Shown: positions 1 through 5,916 of the stretch, piece after piece
Numbering within the stretch: position 1 is the first letter of the stretch
Layout of the letters: each line of letters opens with the position of its first letter
From: an uncultured Lachnospiraceae bacterium
Lineage (GTDB): Bacteria > Bacillota > Clostridia > Lachnospirales > Lachnospiraceae
Length of the DNA: 6,992 nucleotides
Reading direction: 5' to 3'
NCBI GenBank assembly: GCA_910585255.1
Contig: CAJUEI010000193.1
Coordinates: forward strand, 1 to 6,992
The notes under the pieces: model-generated
What the model was told of the DNA's origin: nothing
The model's database searches: none
The model's input: the letters and a program-made list of their open reading frames with translations, nothing else
Translations under genes and position numbers: made by a program

Positions 1-2
1 TT

Positions 3-209
3 ATAACACATTGGGAAGAAAATGAAAAGATATTAGACAGTCTCTTAGAGCTTCTTGCTTTCCGTAGAGCGGAACAGCGTGGACAACTGGCGTCCTCACT
101 CCGGCGTCCTCCCCTCAATAAATACCAATCAAAAAAGGAAAATTACAATGTTCTTTTAAAAAATCCCGTATTGTCCGAATATCTTCTTCTCTGCCATAGA
201 CAGCATTAA
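3..209 (+). CDS. 3' end of an unidentified gene (partial)
   Basis: An open frame enters from the left edge and stops at TAA 207-209, giving 68 residues of a C-terminus. I do not recognise the family. The first half (about residues 3-27) is acidic then Leu-rich, with HWEENEKILDSLLELLAF, and looks like an amphipathic helix, so it is plausibly real coding. From about residue 20 on, the codons run through a dispersed repeat core (58-78, encoding AFRRAEQ) and a short direct-repeat tract (89-116). The last 95 nt are antisense to the converging peptidase-like gene, so the final ~31 residues may be a tail gained when a repeat removed the original stop. The frame is supported by the matching FxRAEQ-ending frame at the right edge of the window. 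It could instead be chance openness; only the upstream sequence can settle this. Confidence 0.45.
   Translation: MTHWEENEKILDSLLELLAFRRAEQRGQLASSLRRPPLNKYQSKKENYNVLLKNPVLSEYLLLCHRQH
58..78 (-). repeat. Dispersed 21-bp repeat core, left copy
   Basis: On the plus strand this reads CTTTCCGTAGAGCGG then AACAGC. It matches the reverse complement of 6906-6926 at 19 of 21 positions; only the GT at 64-65 differs, being AA in the other copy. It contains a small inverted repeat, TTCCG-TAGAG-CGGAA, that could form a 5-bp hairpin. It lies inside the partial plus-strand frame and encodes FRRAEQ. Strand is given so that both copies read in the same sense, from G-rich tract towards core. Confidence 0.6.
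89..116 (-). repeat. Short G-rich direct-repeat tract, left copy
   Basis: GGCGTCCTC occurs twice, at 89-97 and 103-111, with a 14-bp period. On the minus strand the tract reads GGGGAGGACGCCGGAG and then GAGGACGCC. It resembles the last unit of the large right-hand tract (GGGGAGGGGACGCTAGAG, near 6868-6885) and sits on the same side of the 21-bp core. The stop codon of the minus-strand peptidase-like gene (TGA, 115-117) falls on its edge. Confidence 0.5.
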
Positions 210-600
210 AAAATCGATATTGCCCCTTAGACTGATATTTTATTGCAATAAAGTGAAAAGAATTTCCAGTATGATACATTAAAATACCAGACGGTATATA
301 CAATTTAGCAGCAGTAACCGGCAGATGAATTCGAAATTTTACATTACAGCGGCAGAAAATCCGCAGATATAAATATAAAAGAACAACGGACATTCCAGCT
401 TTTCCTCCTAAAAACAGCGTATGGGAAAGCTGGTTTTTTATTTTTTCTATCTCTGCCGGTTTTTTTTGCAGTTTTAGATAATTATAAACTGCTATCCATC
501 CGCAGCCATTCTGTGAGGATGGATATTTTCCAAACGGAAGGTCGGTTAAGACAGATTGATCAATAATATAGCCGTCTTTTGAAAATGCCTTTTTATACAT
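115..600 (-). CDS. C39/papain-like putative cysteine peptidase, small cytosolic protein
   Basis: A protein of 161 residues when started at the ATG at 600. An in-frame ATG at 606 directly abuts the Shine-Dalgarno (AAGGAGGA, 607-614), whereas the ATG at 600 lies 6 nt away and is the better start. The N-terminal third carries QNGCGWIAVYN, like the Gln/Cys nucleophile region of C39-like peptidases (Cys at ~33). HTGNSFHFIAI supplies a His at ~116, and FFNAVYG an Asn at ~132 where these enzymes carry the third triad Asp/Asn. Spacing and order fit a Cys-His-Asn papain-like fold. There is no signal peptide and no clear membrane segment apart from a hydrophobic stretch at ~70-82. The gene follows the YitT-family gene by 16 nt and is presumably co-transcribed with it. 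The substrate is unknown; it may be a peptidase, an acyltransferase or an inactive fold member. The fold call is by motif only. Confidence 0.6.
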   Translation of the reverse strand: MYKKAFSKDGYIIDQSVLTDLPFGKYPSSQNGCGWIAVYNYLKLQKKPAEIEKIKNQLSHTLFLGGKAGMSVVLLYLYLRIFCRCNVKFRIHLPVTAAKLYIPSGILMYHTGNSFHFIAIKYQSKGQYRFFNAVYGREEDIRTIRDFLKEHCNFPFLIGIY

Positions 601-606
601 AATCAT

Positions 607-614
607 TCCTCCTT
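607..614 (-). promoter_or_regulatory. Ribosome binding site that sets the start of the peptidase-like gene
   Basis: The minus strand reads AAGGAGGA. It touches the ATG at 606 with no spacer but is 6 nt from the ATG at 600, so initiation at 600 (M-Y-K-K) is favoured over the longer M-I-M-Y-K-K form. Confidence 0.7.
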
Positions 615-616
615 AT

Positions 617-1477
617 TTATAAAAAATCTTCTGGGTTGTGATATTCTTTACTCTGTGTAAAGCCCTTTCCATGTACTTCATTTACCTGATTTACAATTAA
701 GAAAGCATCGGGATCGATAGATAGAACTAATTCATTTAAATGGAACAGCTCCCGCTGGGATAAAATAGTCATAATCATATAGATATTTTGATTGGAATAG
801 CCTCCTTTTGCCGGTAAAAGGGTAGTTCCTCTGTCTAGTTTATTTTGAATGGCACTGTTAATCGTTTCATATTCAGAACTGATAATTTTAACCTGCATCT
901 GGCGTTTTCCATAGACTAGCAGTTTTTCTAAAAAGAAAGTATAGATACAGACTAAAAGGATACCATATAAAATTTGCTCCCGGTTAGAAAAGAACATCTG
1001 CAGAATAAGAATCATACTGTCAAATAGATATAAACTAATGGATACGGAAAGACCAGTCTTTTTCTGCAGAATAAGAGGGGGAATATCCATTCCTCCAGTA
1101 GAAGCACCAGCACGAATAACAAGACCAATTCCGGATCCGACCAAAAGACCGGCAAAGATTGTTGCCAATAGAGGATCGGTTGTCAGCAGTCCGATTTGCA
1201 GTTGAATTTTTTGAAAGACAGCTAGAAAGAATGGATAACAAAAGGTACTGAGCAGAGTAGTAAGTGCAAAATTTTTTCCCAGTATCCATAATCCTAGAAA
1301 AAACATACTAATATTAAAAACGGCAATAAAAGCAGCAATCGGAACGGAAAACAGATAGTTTGTAAAAAGTGCAAGTCCTGTTGTGCCCCCGGTTATCAAT
1401 CCGTTTGGAAGGATAAAAAAGGCAACAGCAGAACTGTAGATTAGATTTCCCAATACGATTGTACCTAATTTTTTCAT
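617..1477 (-). CDS. YitT family membrane protein with C-terminal DUF2179 domain
   Basis: A protein of 286 residues, the usual length of the YitT/DUF161 plus DUF2179 family in Firmicutes. Residues ~4-190 are a multi-pass membrane domain with about five to six hydrophobic segments (roughly 5-23, 46-67, 71-90, 104-122, 145-163, 168-187). The family's glycine-rich motifs are present: LPNGLITGGTTGLA after the first segment (~23-36) and IRAGASTGGMD (~121-131). Residues ~193-275 form the soluble DUF2179 domain, with RGTTLLPAKGGYS, a middle strand ending in ILSQREL, and IDPDAFLIVNQVNEVHGKGF. The start is supported by AGGAGGT seven nt upstream of the ATG. It is the first gene of a two-gene operon with the C39-like gene, driven by a promoter near 1531-1559. 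Transport and regulatory roles have been suggested for the family, but its function is not established. Confidence 0.9.
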   Translation of the reverse strand: MKKLGTIVLGNLIYSSAVAFFILPNGLITGGTTGLALFTNYLFSVPIAAFIAVFNISMFFLGLWILGKNFALTTLLSTFCYPFFLAVFQKIQLQIGLLTTDPLLATIFAGLLVGSGIGLVIRAGASTGGMDIPPLILQKKTGLSVSISLYLFDSMILILQMFFSNREQILYGILLVCIYTFFLEKLLVYGKRQMQVKIISSEYETINSAIQNKLDRGTTLLPAKGGYSNQNIYMIMTILSQRELFHLNELVLSIDPDAFLIVNQVNEVHGKGFTQSKEYHNPEDFL

Positions 1478-1530
1478 GGGTAGACCTCCTTTTTCTAATA
1501 TTTTTTTATGGAAATGGAAAGTTTTATTTT

Positions 1531-1559
1531 AGTATACACAATTTTAAGAAACTTGTACA
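1531..1559 (-). promoter_or_regulatory. Probable sigma-A promoter of the yitT-like operon
   Basis: On the minus strand, -35 TGTACA (1554-1559; four of six consensus bases) is separated by 17 nt from -10 TATACT (1531-1536; five of six). It is followed by an A/T-rich leader of about 45-50 nt to the ATG at 1477. No operator-like inverted repeat is obvious. Confidence 0.55.
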
Positions 1560-1607
1560 TTAAGAAATCAACAGAAGATGGAAATTTTGTAAAAAATAAT
1601 CTGCCTC

Positions 1608-1635
1608 TTGAAAAAAATCCCAGTTATGCTACACT
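1608..1635 (+). promoter_or_regulatory. Probable sigma-A promoter of the nitroreductase-hisC run
   Basis: -35 TTGAAA (1608-1613) and -10 TACACT (1630-1635) are spaced by 16 nt. A TGC directly before the -10 makes it an extended -10 element. Transcription would begin near 1642, giving a leader of ~25 nt before the TTG start at 1667. It lies back-to-back with the yitT promoter, about 50 bp away. Confidence 0.6.
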
Positions 1636-1650
1636 GTAAGAAATACGCAC

Positions 1651-1658
1651 AAAGGAGG
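1651..1658 (+). promoter_or_regulatory. Strong ribosome binding site supporting a TTG start
   Basis: AAAGGAGG lies 8 nt before TTG 1667-1669. No ATG in the frame gives a full N-terminus; the TTG start retains the FMN-binding RSYRRF motif at residues 10-15. Confidence 0.75.
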
Positions 1659-1666
1659 CAAAGAGA

Positions 1667-2236
1667 TTGTTAAAAGATTTAGTAGCAAAAAATCGTTCTT
1701 ACCGAAGATTTTATGAAGAGGCGATTTCGGCTGAAACATTAAAGGAATTGATTGCACTGGCAAGAATTACACCGTCTGGTGCAAATGTGCAGGCTTTAAA
1801 ATATCGTTTGGTTTATACACCAGAAGAAAATGCACAGGTATTTCGCACGCTTCGCTGGGCAGGGGCACTTCCTGACTGGGATGGACCAGAGGAGGGAGAA
1901 CGTCCCAGTGCTTATATTGTGATTTTATGCGATCAGAGTTTGGGAAAAAACAAACAGATAGATGACGGTATTGTGGCTCAGACGATTATGCTTGGAGCAG
2001 TGGAGCAGGGGCTAGGAGGCTGTATTTTAGGAAATGTAAGGCGGGAGGAGTTGGCACAGGCATTAGGAATTAATCTTGAGCAGTTTACAATTGAATTGGT
2101 GCTGGCATTGGGAAAACCTAAAGAGACAGTTGTATTGACGGAACTTCCGAAGAGTGGGGATACCCGTTATTATAGGGATTCTAAACAGATCCATTATGTG
2201 CCGAAGCGGGCTTTGGAAGATTTGATTGTAGGATAA
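1667..2236 (+). CDS. Nitroreductase family flavoprotein
   Basis: A protein of 189 residues beginning at a TTG codon, a normal length for a single-domain FMN-dependent nitroreductase. The family's FMN-contact motifs are in order: NRSYRRF (~9-15), the phosphate-binding Arg/Ser region; TPSGANVQALKY (~35-46), the P-S-x-x-N-x-Q motif; and GLGGCILGNVRR (~115-126), the Gly-rich loop near the flavin. ELVLALGKPKE (~143-153) is the usual C-terminal core strand. A central insert, RWAGALPDWDGPEEGERPSAY (~63-83), probably forms the active-site cap. Such proteins are usually cytosolic homodimers that use NAD(P)H to reduce nitro compounds, quinones or other electrophiles; the substrate cannot be told here. 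The 34-nt gap to hisC has no terminator, so the two are likely co-transcribed. Confidence 0.88.
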   Translation: MLKDLVAKNRSYRRFYEEAISAETLKELIALARITPSGANVQALKYRLVYTPEENAQVFRTLRWAGALPDWDGPEEGERPSAYIVILCDQSLGKNKQIDDGIVAQTIMLGAVEQGLGGCILGNVRREELAQALGINLEQFTIELVLALGKPKETVVLTELPKSGDTRYYRDSKQIHYVPKRALEDLIVG

Positions 2237-2270
2237 AGAAAATAAGAAGTTTGGAGGAAAGTATAAGAAG

Positions 2271-3329
2271 ATGAAAGCATGGGAAGAAAATATTCGAAGA
2301 GTCGTTCCCTATGTTCCGGGTGAACAGCCGAAGAAAGAAAAAATAATTAAATTAAATACAAATGAAAATCCCTATCCGCCTGCTCCTGGAGTGGAAGAAG
2401 TAATAAAGCAGATGGATTATGCTAAGTTTCGGCTTTATCCCGATCCAACGGTGGGAGACTTGGTAAAGGCGATTGCGGACAGATATCAGTTAGAGGAGGA
2501 TCAGGTATTTGTCGGAGTGGGATCGGATGATGTCCTTGCTATGGCATTTTTGACTTTTTTTAATTCCAAGAAACCGATTTTATTTCCAGATATTACGTAT
2601 TCTTTTTATGATGTATGGGCACAGGTATTTCGGATTCCCTATCAGGTACAGCCGTTAGATCAAAAGTTTCAGATTCAGGCAGAGGATTATAAGAAGGAAA
2701 ACGGCGGAGTGATTTTTCCTAATCCCAATGCACCAACGGGAATTGCAATGGATCTGGATTTTATTGAGAAGATTTTAGAACAAAATCAGGATGTAGTGGT
2801 TATTGTAGATGAGGCTTATATTGACTTTGGCGGTATATCGGCGTTGCCTTTGCTGAAAAAATATGAGAATCTGTTAGTGGTGCAGACATTTTCAAAGTCC
2901 CGTTCGTTAGCAGGAATTCGAATCGGGTATGCGATGGGGAATCGGACATTGATTCAGGCGATGCAGGATGTAAAATATTCTTTTAATTCTTATACCATGA
3001 ATCAGCCTTCTATTCAGATTGGAGTGGCGGCTTTGGAGGATGTTTCTTATTTTGATAGGACAAAAGAGAAGATTATTGCAACCAGAGAGAGGATAAAGCC
3101 TGCATTAAAAGAGTTAGGGTTTTCTTTTTTGGATTCAAAAACAAATTTTATCTTTGCTTCTCATAATAGTTATGCGGCAAGTGATATTTTTGAATATTTA
3201 AAGGCAAATGATATCTATGTACGTTATTTTTCCGGTAATCCTCGGATTCAGAATTATCTGCGGATTTCAATAGGAACGGATTTAGAAATGGATCGTTTCA
3301 TTGCTGTATTAAAAGAATATTTAAAGTAA
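2271..3329 (+). CDS. hisC: Histidinol-phosphate aminotransferase (class I/II PLP enzyme)
   Basis: A protein of 352 residues, full length for HisC. It catalyses PLP-dependent transfer between glutamate and imidazole-acetol phosphate, giving histidinol phosphate in histidine synthesis; relatives act on aromatic amino acids. Visible landmarks are KLNTNENPYPP (~28-37), the N-terminal substrate arm; GVGSDDVLAM (~82-91), cofactor phosphate contacts; NPNAPTG (~151-157); VDEAYIDF (~179-186), with Asp180 facing the pyridine nitrogen and Tyr183; TFSKSRSLAGIRIGY (~206-220), with Lys209 as Schiff-base lysine and Arg217 at the PLP phosphate; and YLRISIG (~329-335), with Arg331 for the substrate carboxylate. 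All catalytic residues are intact. The RBS (GGAGGA, 2253-2258) is 12 nt from the ATG, slightly far. No other his gene is nearby, so this is an orphan copy, and a role as a broad aromatic or other aminotransferase cannot be excluded. Confidence 0.88.
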   Translation: MKAWEENIRRVVPYVPGEQPKKEKIIKLNTNENPYPPAPGVEEVIKQMDYAKFRLYPDPTVGDLVKAIADRYQLEEDQVFVGVGSDDVLAMAFLTFFNSKKPILFPDITYSFYDVWAQVFRIPYQVQPLDQKFQIQAEDYKKENGGVIFPNPNAPTGIAMDLDFIEKILEQNQDVVVIVDEAYIDFGGISALPLLKKYENLLVVQTFSKSRSLAGIRIGYAMGNRTLIQAMQDVKYSFNSYTMNQPSIQIGVAALEDVSYFDRTKEKIIATRERIKPALKELGFSFLDSKTNFIFASHNSYAASDIFEYLKANDIYVRYFSGNPRIQNYLRISIGTDLEMDRFIAVLKEYLK

Positions 3330-3364
3330 AATCAGTTATCCTAATAGAAAGAGAATAAAAAAAG

Positions 3365-3375
3365 TATGATACAAT
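3365..3375 (+). promoter_or_regulatory. Candidate extended -10 element upstream of the DUF368 gene
   Basis: TATGATACAAT contains TGA followed by TACAAT, an extended -10 form, 16 nt before the ATG at 3392. No good -35 is seen at the proper distance, and any leader would be very short. It may give extra initiation inside the gene run, or may be chance in A/T-rich DNA. Confidence 0.25.
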
Positions 3376-3391
3376 AGAGAAAGGTTTATAT

Positions 3392-4282
3392 ATGAAAATA
3401 ATAATGAATATAATCCGTGGCATTTTAATTGGGGTTGCAAATGTAATTCCTGGAGTAAGCGGCGGAACAATGGCAGTGTCACTTGGTATCTATGATAAGA
3501 TTATTTCTTCTGTTACAGGAATTATTCGGCATTTTAAGGAAAGTATGGTATTTCTCTTACAGCTTTTTATCGGCATGGGAATTGGGATTGTTGGGTTTGC
3601 CTATGCTATCGAGTTTTTATTTGAGAAATATCCCTTTCCTACGGCAATGGCTTTTATTGGTTTGATTATTGGCGGAATTCCAATGATGCTGGATGCATTG
3701 CAGCTGGATTTAAGAAGGACACATAGGAAAGCAGGAATTGGGCATGGAATTGCTTTTTTGCTTTTATTTGCTTTAGCGGTTGCACTTCCTTTAATGGGAA
3801 CCGGAACGGAGGCAGATCTTCATACAGTCGGTATAGGAACAGTAGTGATTTTATTTTTTATTGGTATGATTGCTTCTGCAACTATGGTAGTGCCTGGTGT
3901 CAGCGGTTCGATGGTTTTATTAATTTTGGGGTATTATAACAGTATTATCAGTGAGATTACTGGATTTTTAGATTCTGTTAAAGCTTTGGATATGGCGGGG
4001 ATTGGACATGGATTTGCCGTGCTGATGCCGTTTGGAATCGGTGTGATAGTGGGAATTGCGGTAATTGCAAAATTGATTGAGTGGCTGTTTGCACACTATC
4101 GTGCATTGACTTATAGTGCGATTCTTGGGCTGGTTGCGGCATCACCGTTTGCAATTTTTATTAATCAGTATAAGGCAGGAAGTCTTTCTTTTTCTATACC
4201 GGGAGTGATAATCGGGATTGTTTTAATGTTGGCAGGTGCTTACCTTGCCTGGTTTTTAGGTGGTTTAGGTTCACAGGATTAA
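3392..4282 (+). CDS. popT: DUF368 family polyprenyl-phosphate transporter (PopT-like)
   Basis: A 296-residue polytopic membrane protein of the DUF368 family. DUF368 proteins (PopT in Staphylococcus aureus) are known to return undecaprenyl phosphate across the cytoplasmic membrane for reuse in peptidoglycan and other envelope polymer synthesis. The family signature appears twice: GVANVIPGVSGGTMAVSLGIYDKII (~14-38) near the N-terminus and ATMVVPGVSGSMVLLILGYYNSII (~163-186) in the second half, the mark of an internal duplication. About eight hydrophobic stretches are visible (e.g. ~54-76, 84-100, 118-134, 146-163, 206-227, 238-256, 268-290). The RBS is AGAAAGG, eight nt from the ATG. A short His/Gly-rich loop, RRTHRKAGIGHG (~108-119), separates the halves. 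Its neighbour is ytvI, 76 nt downstream. The assignment is firm at family level; the transport role rests on studied homologues. Confidence 0.9.
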   Translation: MKIIMNIIRGILIGVANVIPGVSGGTMAVSLGIYDKIISSVTGIIRHFKESMVFLLQLFIGMGIGIVGFAYAIEFLFEKYPFPTAMAFIGLIIGGIPMMLDALQLDLRRTHRKAGIGHGIAFLLLFALAVALPLMGTGTEADLHTVGIGTVVILFFIGMIASATMVVPGVSGSMVLLILGYYNSIISEITGFLDSVKALDMAGIGHGFAVLMPFGIGVIVGIAVIAKLIEWLFAHYRALTYSAILGLVAASPFAIFINQYKAGSLSFSIPGVIIGIVLMLAGAYLAWFLGGLGSQD

Positions 4283-4358
4283 AATTTTTATTTTTGTTTC
4301 TGGTTCTGGGGGGAAATGAAAAGAAAAATAGGATCAAGAAGATAGGTAGGATAATAGT

Positions 4359-5483
4359 ATGGAAAGCAAAAGAACAAAGTATGGAAAAATATTGTTGAAT
4401 ATGGGAATTACACTGGGCGGAATTCTGATTGTCTGCTTAGTGGGACCAAAATTTATTTCCTTTTTTATGCCGTTTTTTATCGGTTTTTTGATTTCAATGA
4501 TAGCCAATCCGCTGGTGCGGTTTTTGGAAAGGAAATTGAAGATTGTAAGAAAGCATAGTTCGATTGTGATTATTATTGCAACGATTGCTTTGATTGTGAC
4601 AGGGAGTTATTTTTTGATTGTTCGAACGGTAATGGAGATCTTTGGATTTATTACGGAACTGCCGGATATGTATGCCAATATGCAGGCTCAGTTTATCGAT
4701 ATTGGAGAGAAATTTGAACGTTTGTTTGAACTGCTTCCAATTGAGATTCGAATGAGTTTAAGTAATTGGGGCAATACATTAAGTAATTATCTGTCAGAGG
4801 TGGTGGCTGCGATTGGTGCTCCAACGGTAGAGGCAGCGGGGAGTGTGGCAAGAAATATTCCTAATGCGTTTGTGATGTTTGTAGTGACAATGCTGTCAGC
4901 TTATTTTTTTATTGCAGATCGGGAAAGAATTATGGGATTTGTGCGGCAGGTTATGCCAAAATCGGTTATGCAGCATTGTGATCGTATTTATGCACAGATT
5001 AAAAAATTAATCGGCGGATATTTTGCAGCACAGTTTAAGATTATGGGGATTGTGGCATTGATTTTATTTGTGGGATTTTTGTTTTTACGGGTGCGGTATG
5101 CTATTTTATTTGCCTTTTTAATTGCATTTTTGGATTTTCTTCCTTTCTTTGGAACAGGAACGGCATTGATTCCATGGGCAGTTGTGTTGTTTTTGGCAGG
5201 TGATTATGGTACAGCGATTGGATTGGTGATTATTTATCTGGTCAGTCAAGTAGTACGGCAGGTTATTCAGCCTAAGATTGTAGGAGACAGCATGGGATTA
5301 GATCCGCTTGCTACGTTGTTTTTTATGTATGTTGGATTTAAGATAAAAGGGATTGCCGGAATGATTTTGGCTGTTCCAGCGGGCGTGATTTTAATTGAAC
5401 TATTTCATGCGGGCGTGTTTTTGCCTCTTACAGATGGGATAAAAGAAATTATAATGGATATTAATGAATATAGAAAAAGGTAA
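4359..5483 (+). CDS. ytvI: Sporulation integral membrane protein YtvI (AI-2E transporter family)
   Basis: A 374-residue membrane protein with the layout of the AI-2E/PerM family. Two or three N-terminal hydrophobic segments (~14-29, 33-50, 68-88) are followed by a soluble, helix-rich stretch (~92-165), then a C-terminal bundle of about five segments. Typical C-terminal motifs are SAYFFIADRER (~180-190), AFLIAFLDFLPFFGTGTALIPW (~252-273), QVVRQVIQPKIVGDSMGLDPLATL (~297-320) and GIAGMILAVPAGVIL (~331-345). Length and these motifs fit the YtvI subgroup, annotated in spore formers as a sporulation integral membrane protein; no transported substrate is established for it. The RBS is AGGTAGG, eight nt before the ATG. 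It lies downstream of popT and upstream of the DUF1540 gene in the same direction. Family certainty is high, subgroup certainty moderate. Confidence 0.85.
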   Translation: MESKRTKYGKILLNMGITLGGILIVCLVGPKFISFFMPFFIGFLISMIANPLVRFLERKLKIVRKHSSIVIIIATIALIVTGSYFLIVRTVMEIFGFITELPDMYANMQAQFIDIGEKFERLFELLPIEIRMSLSNWGNTLSNYLSEVVAAIGAPTVEAAGSVARNIPNAFVMFVVTMLSAYFFIADRERIMGFVRQVMPKSVMQHCDRIYAQIKKLIGGYFAAQFKIMGIVALILFVGFLFLRVRYAILFAFLIAFLDFLPFFGTGTALIPWAVVLFLAGDYGTAIGLVIIYLVSQVVRQVIQPKIVGDSMGLDPLATLFFMYVGFKIKGIAGMILAVPAGVILIELFHAGVFLPLTDGIKEIIMDINEYRKR

Positions 5484-5522
5484 TGGGTATACTATCTTAT
5501 GAAGTAGTTTAGGATGCTTGAT

Positions 5523-5530
5523 AAGGAGGA
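5523..5530 (+). promoter_or_regulatory. Ribosome binding site that sets the DUF1540 start
   Basis: AAGGAGGA lies seven nt before the ATG at 5538. The longer in-frame ATG at 5514 overlaps this region and has no Shine-Dalgarno, so MPVLDCNV is the probable N-terminus. Confidence 0.75.
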
Positions 5531-5537
5531 ACTTGAG

Positions 5538-5864
5538 ATGCCAGTATTAGATTGTAATGTTACTACTTGTATTCATAATGCAAATGAACGGTGCTGCAAA
5601 GGCAATATTTTAATTGAGGGAATGGAAGCAAAGGATTCTAATGCAACCTGCTGTGCTAGTTATTATGAAAGAGAAGAGGATTCTTATCGGAATCAGTATG
5701 AATCACCAGATACGAAGCTTCAGGTAGATTGTGAAGCACATCACTGTCGGTTTAACAGTGATAATGAGTGCCATGCAGAGCATATTGGGATTGCGGGAAC
5801 AAATGCTACTTGCTGTGATGAAACTCGATGTGCCAGCTTTCAGTGTACTTGCGGGTGCCGGTAG
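5538..5864 (+). CDS. Cys-rich protein with two DUF1540 domains
   Basis: A protein of 108 residues from the ATG at 5538. Two copies of the short Cys motif are visible. Copy one covers ~4-43, with LDCNVTTCIHNANERCC and an end of SNATCCASYYE. Copy two covers ~63-101, with VDCEAHHCRFNSDNEC, HIGIAGTNATCCDETRCASF. Each has the family pattern C-x4-C-x7-C followed by an isoleucine strand and a Cys before S-[FY]. The chain ends in CTCGCR, giving 15 Cys in 108 residues and suggesting metal binding or disulphide linkage. A charged linker (~44-60) joins the copies. There is no signal peptide. DUF1540 proteins are common in clostridia and bacilli and have no settled function. The gene is the last of the plus-strand run, 54 nt after ytvI; a TATACT at 5488-5493 lacks a convincing -35. 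A strong terminator begins 10 nt after the stop. Confidence 0.85.
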   Translation: MPVLDCNVTTCIHNANERCCKGNILIEGMEAKDSNATCCASYYEREEDSYRNQYESPDTKLQVDCEAHHCRFNSDNECHAEHIGIAGTNATCCDETRCASFQCTCGCR

Positions 5865-5874
5865 GTAGAAAGGG

Positions 5875-5916
5875 AAAATATCCGTTGAGGGAGTTTCACT
5901 CAACGGATATTTTTTT
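5875..5916. terminator. Bidirectional intrinsic terminator between converging genes
   Basis: A perfect 15-bp stem (AAAATATCCGTTGAG at 5875-5889 with its complement at 5899-5913) encloses a 9-nt loop. The T run 5910-5916 follows on the plus strand for the DUF1540 transcript. Read on the minus strand, the stem ends in TTTT and can serve the DUF6033 gene. That gene's TAA stop (5915-5917) lies within the plus-strand T run, only 1-2 nt from the stem. Confidence 0.92.

Noticed and set aside
1035..1289. 84-codon minus-strand frame inside the YitT-family gene
   Set aside because: Same-strand out-of-frame shadow with no ribosome binding site; the overlapping YitT frame has clear family motifs.
1478..1666. 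Search for a riboswitch or operator in the divergent intergenic region
   Set aside because: No conserved riboswitch core, T-box motif or strong inverted repeat was seen; only the two promoters could be supported.
3483..3665. 60-codon plus-strand frame inside the DUF368 gene
   Set aside because: Out-of-frame shadow of the hydrophobic DUF368 coding sequence.
4316..4345. Possible nine-codon leader peptide (MKRKIGSRR) after a G-rich GGGGGGAA, before ytvI
   Set aside because: The length is within chance expectation and no attenuator hairpin accompanies it.
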